Below are positions 60,870-64,000 of a DNA stretch of 64,000 bases, piece after piece; positions within the stretch are counted from its first letter, which is position 1, and each line of letters begins with the position of its first letter. The position numbers were made by a program, and so were the translations under genes. This DNA is from Tubiluchus corallicola (taxonomy: Eukaryota > Priapulida > Priapulimorpha > Priapulimorphida > Tubiluchidae): NCBI GenBank assembly GCA_030141605.1, contig JAQGDQ010000062.1:447001-511000 (forward strand). Direction: 5' to 3'. The notes beneath the pieces are model-generated. The model had not been told where the DNA came from. It ran no database searches and was given only the letters and a program-made list of their open reading frames with translations.

Positions 60870-61930
60870 TGTTGTTATTTTGGTAAAATTTCCAGCACGA
60901 CACCTCTTCTTTTTCTTGTTTCCATTGCTATTTCAAAAAATTCCAACAACTGCTTTACTATTTGTAGATCTTCTGACTCCATCGGATTTTGGAAATTTAC
61001 TACTGTAGTTGGTAGCACATTTCTTATCACCGTACATTTGAATAGATGCTCTGTCGTATCTTCTTCTGTACCACATAGTGGGCACCATAGATCTCCTTTA
61101 AACTTACTTCTATAATTACATTTTGGTGGTAGCATATTCAGCTTTTCCCCTAAAACCTTTTTGTCTGTTCTGGTGTTAACTCAGCTATATACTGCTTGGG
61201 TTTATCATTCTCATAAGTTAAGAACCTTAACTTAGTTTATGAGTATATATTGTAATGTGCACTAACTTTAATAAATTTTCTTTTACATGCTTCTTCCAGC
61301 CTGACTTTTTAAGAAACTTTATATGCCCAAACTGTACACTTATATCATGTTTCTCACTAAGACCTCTAACTTCTTCTGTCCAACTTCCTTCTAGTTCTTT
61401 GCTCCACATACTTTCCATCATCTTTCGTGCATTTCTGGACTCACTCGAATTTACTAGACTTATGTAAAAGCATCAGTCTCTTGTAATCTATTCATTGCTC
61501 ACACACCTATTTCTATCAGCATAACCCATAACTAGTTGACACCTTCTGTGATAATAATTTTTGTAACTTATCCTTTAAAAATTTTTCCATCCTGCCCATT
61601 TCTGCTTTTGTTACTCTACTCCATGTTTGTGTATTATGAATCACTCCAGGTACCATAGTTGACTCTAAGAGGTTCAGCCTTACCTGCATTGCAAATCTAC
61701 CAACTTTGTTTATATCACTCCAATTTAAGATATCCCCCACCATACATCCCACTTTTTCTTCTCTTTTAGAAATGTTTACATCTTTTTTCCCATTCTTTTG
61801 TATATAATCCCCTAGATATTTATACCATGTGGTTTCATCAATCTGTCCTTTTTCAACTCTTACCCCAGTATTATGTTGAGCAGTTTGGCTTCTTTTTTTG
61901 TTTCCTATTCTTAGTATCTGTGATTTTTTG
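60870..61930 (-). mobile_element. LINE C-terminal remnant, minus strand
   Basis: The reading frame, interrupted by a few shifts, runs from about 61930 (KYLGDYIQKNGKKDVNISKR) through QVRLNLLESTMVPGVIHNTQ and RGLSEKHDISVQFGHIKFLK. It ends with the zinc-binding-like tail WCPLCGTEEDTTEHLFKC. This is the post-RT region of a non-LTR element; the catalytic boxes are missing. The clade is uncertain. Confidence 0.75.
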
Positions 61931-63872
61931 TGCCAAAAGTCATTTTTTATTCTTTCAAAGTATAGGTAATAAAGCTTTTCGTTGAGGTTCCCCGACTGTT
62001 TGTTTATTACCTTAAAGCAATAGTAACTTATTATTAAATTTTGTTACTGTTCACCGACTGTGATGAAGCAGTTTTTAAATGGCAAAGTGTAAAGAGACTG
62101 GGAAAGAAACAGACACAGTTATCATGGAAAAGCCAAGCCGAAGACAAGCATATTGTGCCACACAGAATAACAAAATACCACGATTGCGGCTATCACATGT
62201 CAGTAAACATGTTTTTATGCCAAAAAATGCAAAAGAACTCATCTAACAGATTAGGCCTATAATGCCTAACAACTATTGAAATTAGGCTTTAATTGAATAT
62301 TTATTTTGAATATAGTCGCATACTTTACCATTTCAGCTTTTATTGTCAATAAATCACACTAAAATAAAGCATTAAAATAACTTTAACGGTTTAACATTTA
62401 GTGCAGTTTAATGCATGTTTCACAATGCTTCACCAAATCATTAATTTGCATTTTGGTAACAAAATGTTATAGCGCTATTGCTTAACTAAATCAAATAAAA
62501 AATTTGCCTTTTATAAGCTGGCAAAACTTTAATTTACCACAATAGTTTCAATGCTATCTCATTTGAGGTATTAGAACAAAAAAACTTTTGCATTTTATCA
62601 TCGGTAAAAAATTGCAAAGAATATTTACGACATACCTAAATTCGACAAGCAACATGATGCATGTAAAATAATAAATGTACCAGTACAACAGTTATAAGCA
62701 TTCCTATCAGTGTTCCATACAAAAAATACCAATAAATATATGATAGCAATAAATACAAAACTTTGCAAAATATACATACTGTATAAATATATAATAATTA
62801 TAGCTATAATAGTACTAAAACATGATCACATTAAAATACAGACCTAAGGTTATTATAAATGGACAATGCTTTTGCACAACATTAGAGTATAAAACATCAC
62901 AGTTAAGACAAAAACACACAAATACTTTGAATACTATTTCTATACCTACTAGCATCAGCAGTGATTCATGACATTTGCGTAGTATAAACCATACAAAAGA
63001 ACGACAGGCATAATAGCTAAAACCAGAGAAAACCTTGATGATTCTGTAACAAGTAATGAGTAACTTCAGATCCAATGTCAAGTATATATTAAGATACATG
63101 TTTGTATGACTATGCTAGTACGACTTTAATTTACGACATATATTACTTACAATATATATATATATATAATGTTGTATGACTATATAGATATACTGCATAC
63201 AAACTTTTATTATCATGCGATACACCTACGTGCGAATATTGATGTTGAACTAAAAACCCTTAAAACGTAATTCAAAATTATACACTTATTCAGGCACTGA
63301 TATGCGTACATGTAATTGAGATTTATTACAGATATTAAATGAAAGATTAAAATATTGTTCGTTTGCTAGATGTAGGTTTTCCAGAAACATTTGCAGCAGA
63401 TCTGTCATCAGAAATGTCTCCGCTATCCACAGCAACTGTAGAATTGCCTGTTAACAGAAACCAAAGCAGGGAGATAATTGCAGGCAGAACAACAGCAACA
63501 GCAACAGGCAACTGCAACCACAACAGTAACAATAACAACAGCAACAATTAAAACGATTTCTGAAGGTCTTGGTTCTGACTATTTTATCAGGAATGTTATA
63601 AGATTACCTTTTATTTCTACAACATTTTACAATTTACCCAAAAAAAAGATCTTTGCAATTTTTTGAGAAGCAGTAGAAAACTTGGTCCTAGTTAAATCAG
63701 AAAGCTTCTAAATATCGTAGTTTAGACGTTTGTGAAGAAAGTAACACAAGGGTGTGACTAACCAGTAATAGCGAACTAAATATCAAGTAATCATTAAAAT
63801 TTTGCTATTAATATACAAATAATTTTAATAGATTAAGCATCCATTATTGAAAATATCAATAAAACACAGATT
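61931..63872. other. AT-rich region without a supported gene
   Basis: I see AT-rich sequence, a short (TA)n run at about 63150-63168 and a CAA/CAG-rich microsatellite at 63478-63548. Open frames at 62041-62262 (+) and 63347-63547 (-) are short and unrecognised. The latter ends 20 bases before a minus-strand AATAAA (63322-63327), so a terminal exon there cannot be ruled out. Confidence 0.45.
63478..63548. repeat. CAA/CAG/CAN trinucleotide-rich microsatellite
   Basis: Imperfect AACAGCAACA units with ACA/ACC variants. They encode poly-Leu/Val-like runs on the minus strand and poly-Gln/Asn/Thr on the plus strand. Confidence 0.85.
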
Positions 63873-63977
63873 ATGGACGGATACATGGATGAATTAATGA
63901 AAAATCCTGCTTTTGTTTTAAAAGCAAAACAGATATTTGTATACAAAGACATACAAAGAGGCTACCATACTGACAGG
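63873..63977 (+). CDS. Possible first coding exon of an unrecognised gene
   Basis: ATG at 63873 opens 35 codons (MDGYMDELMKNPAFVL, then KAKQIFVYKDIQRGYHTDR) that end at AGG followed by GTAATT, a usable donor, in phase 0. The residue mix looks protein-like and the frame carries no stop before the donor. The window ends 23 bases later, so no second exon can be checked. I do not recognise the product. Confidence 0.3.
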
Positions 63978-64000
63978 GTAATTTAAGAGTGTTTTTGAAA

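Noticed and set aside
63347-63547. Minus-strand frame with a Leu-rich start and a poly(A) signal 20 bases after the stop
   Set aside because: The hydrophobic run is the translation of a CAA/CAG microsatellite. A real terminal exon covering only the last 45 codons remains possible but unsupported.
1-64000. Search for CRISPR arrays, operons, rRNA, tRNA and prokaryote-type systems
   Set aside because: The window is eukaryotic nuclear DNA. The tandem arrays found (55 bp, 25 bp, 68 bp) have no unique spacers.

Overview
This window is nuclear DNA from an AT-rich animal genome. Protein-coding genes are split by canonical GT/AG introns, AATAAA signals follow several stop codons, and the space between exons is filled with microsatellites, satellite arrays, LINE fragments and short DNA transposons. 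The gene set (Notch-modifying xylosyltransferase, a MAP1 protein, GCP4, HAX1, a C-type lectin domain) points to a metazoan. There is a single short MAP1 gene and no vertebrate-type repeats, so I infer an invertebrate; I cannot assign a phylum from sequence alone.

Layout, left to right: (1) 504-5084 (+), the last six coding exons of a GXYLT-like glycosyltransferase. (2) 5796-6027 (-), a C-type lectin domain fragment with a one-base frameshift. (3) 6222-8990, a hAT-type short element, a pyrimidine tract and a LINE fragment. (4) 9001-9377 (+), two spliced terminal exons of a gene I do not recognise. (5) 10216-16385 (+), a complete five-exon CCDC124 gene whose introns hold a 55-bp satellite and a large inverted repeat. 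(6) 19603-23918 (-), a complete three-exon MAP1 gene of 793 aa. (7) 23919-28978, repeat-rich intergenic DNA with LINE pieces and a hAT MITE. (8) 28979-47980 (+), a complete sixteen-exon TUBGCP4 (GCP4) gene whose introns carry at least six DNA transposons. (9) 48259-51928 (-), a complete five-exon HAX1 gene, convergent with TUBGCP4, with near-overlapping poly(A) signals. (10) 55321-59681 (-), a complete three-exon CKS1/2 gene with a LINE in intron 1. (11) 59682-64000, LINE remnants and a possible first exon of another gene at the right edge.

The reconstructed exons keep frame through every intron. Total lengths agree with the families: CCDC124 226 aa, GCP4 642 aa, HAX1 277 aa, CKS 79 aa. Several genes act on microtubules or cell division (MAP1, GCP4, CKS, and CCDC124 at the midbody), but there is no sign of an operon; they are ordinary split genes on both strands. 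The most notable large-scale feature is the gene neighbourhood. From memory of the human map, MAP1S lies near CCDC124 (19p13.11), MAP1A near TUBGCP4 (15q15.3), and HAX1 near CKS1B (1q21.3), so this window may hold the unsplit ancestral block from which those pairs derive. I found no prokaryote-like system, CRISPR array, rRNA or tRNA.
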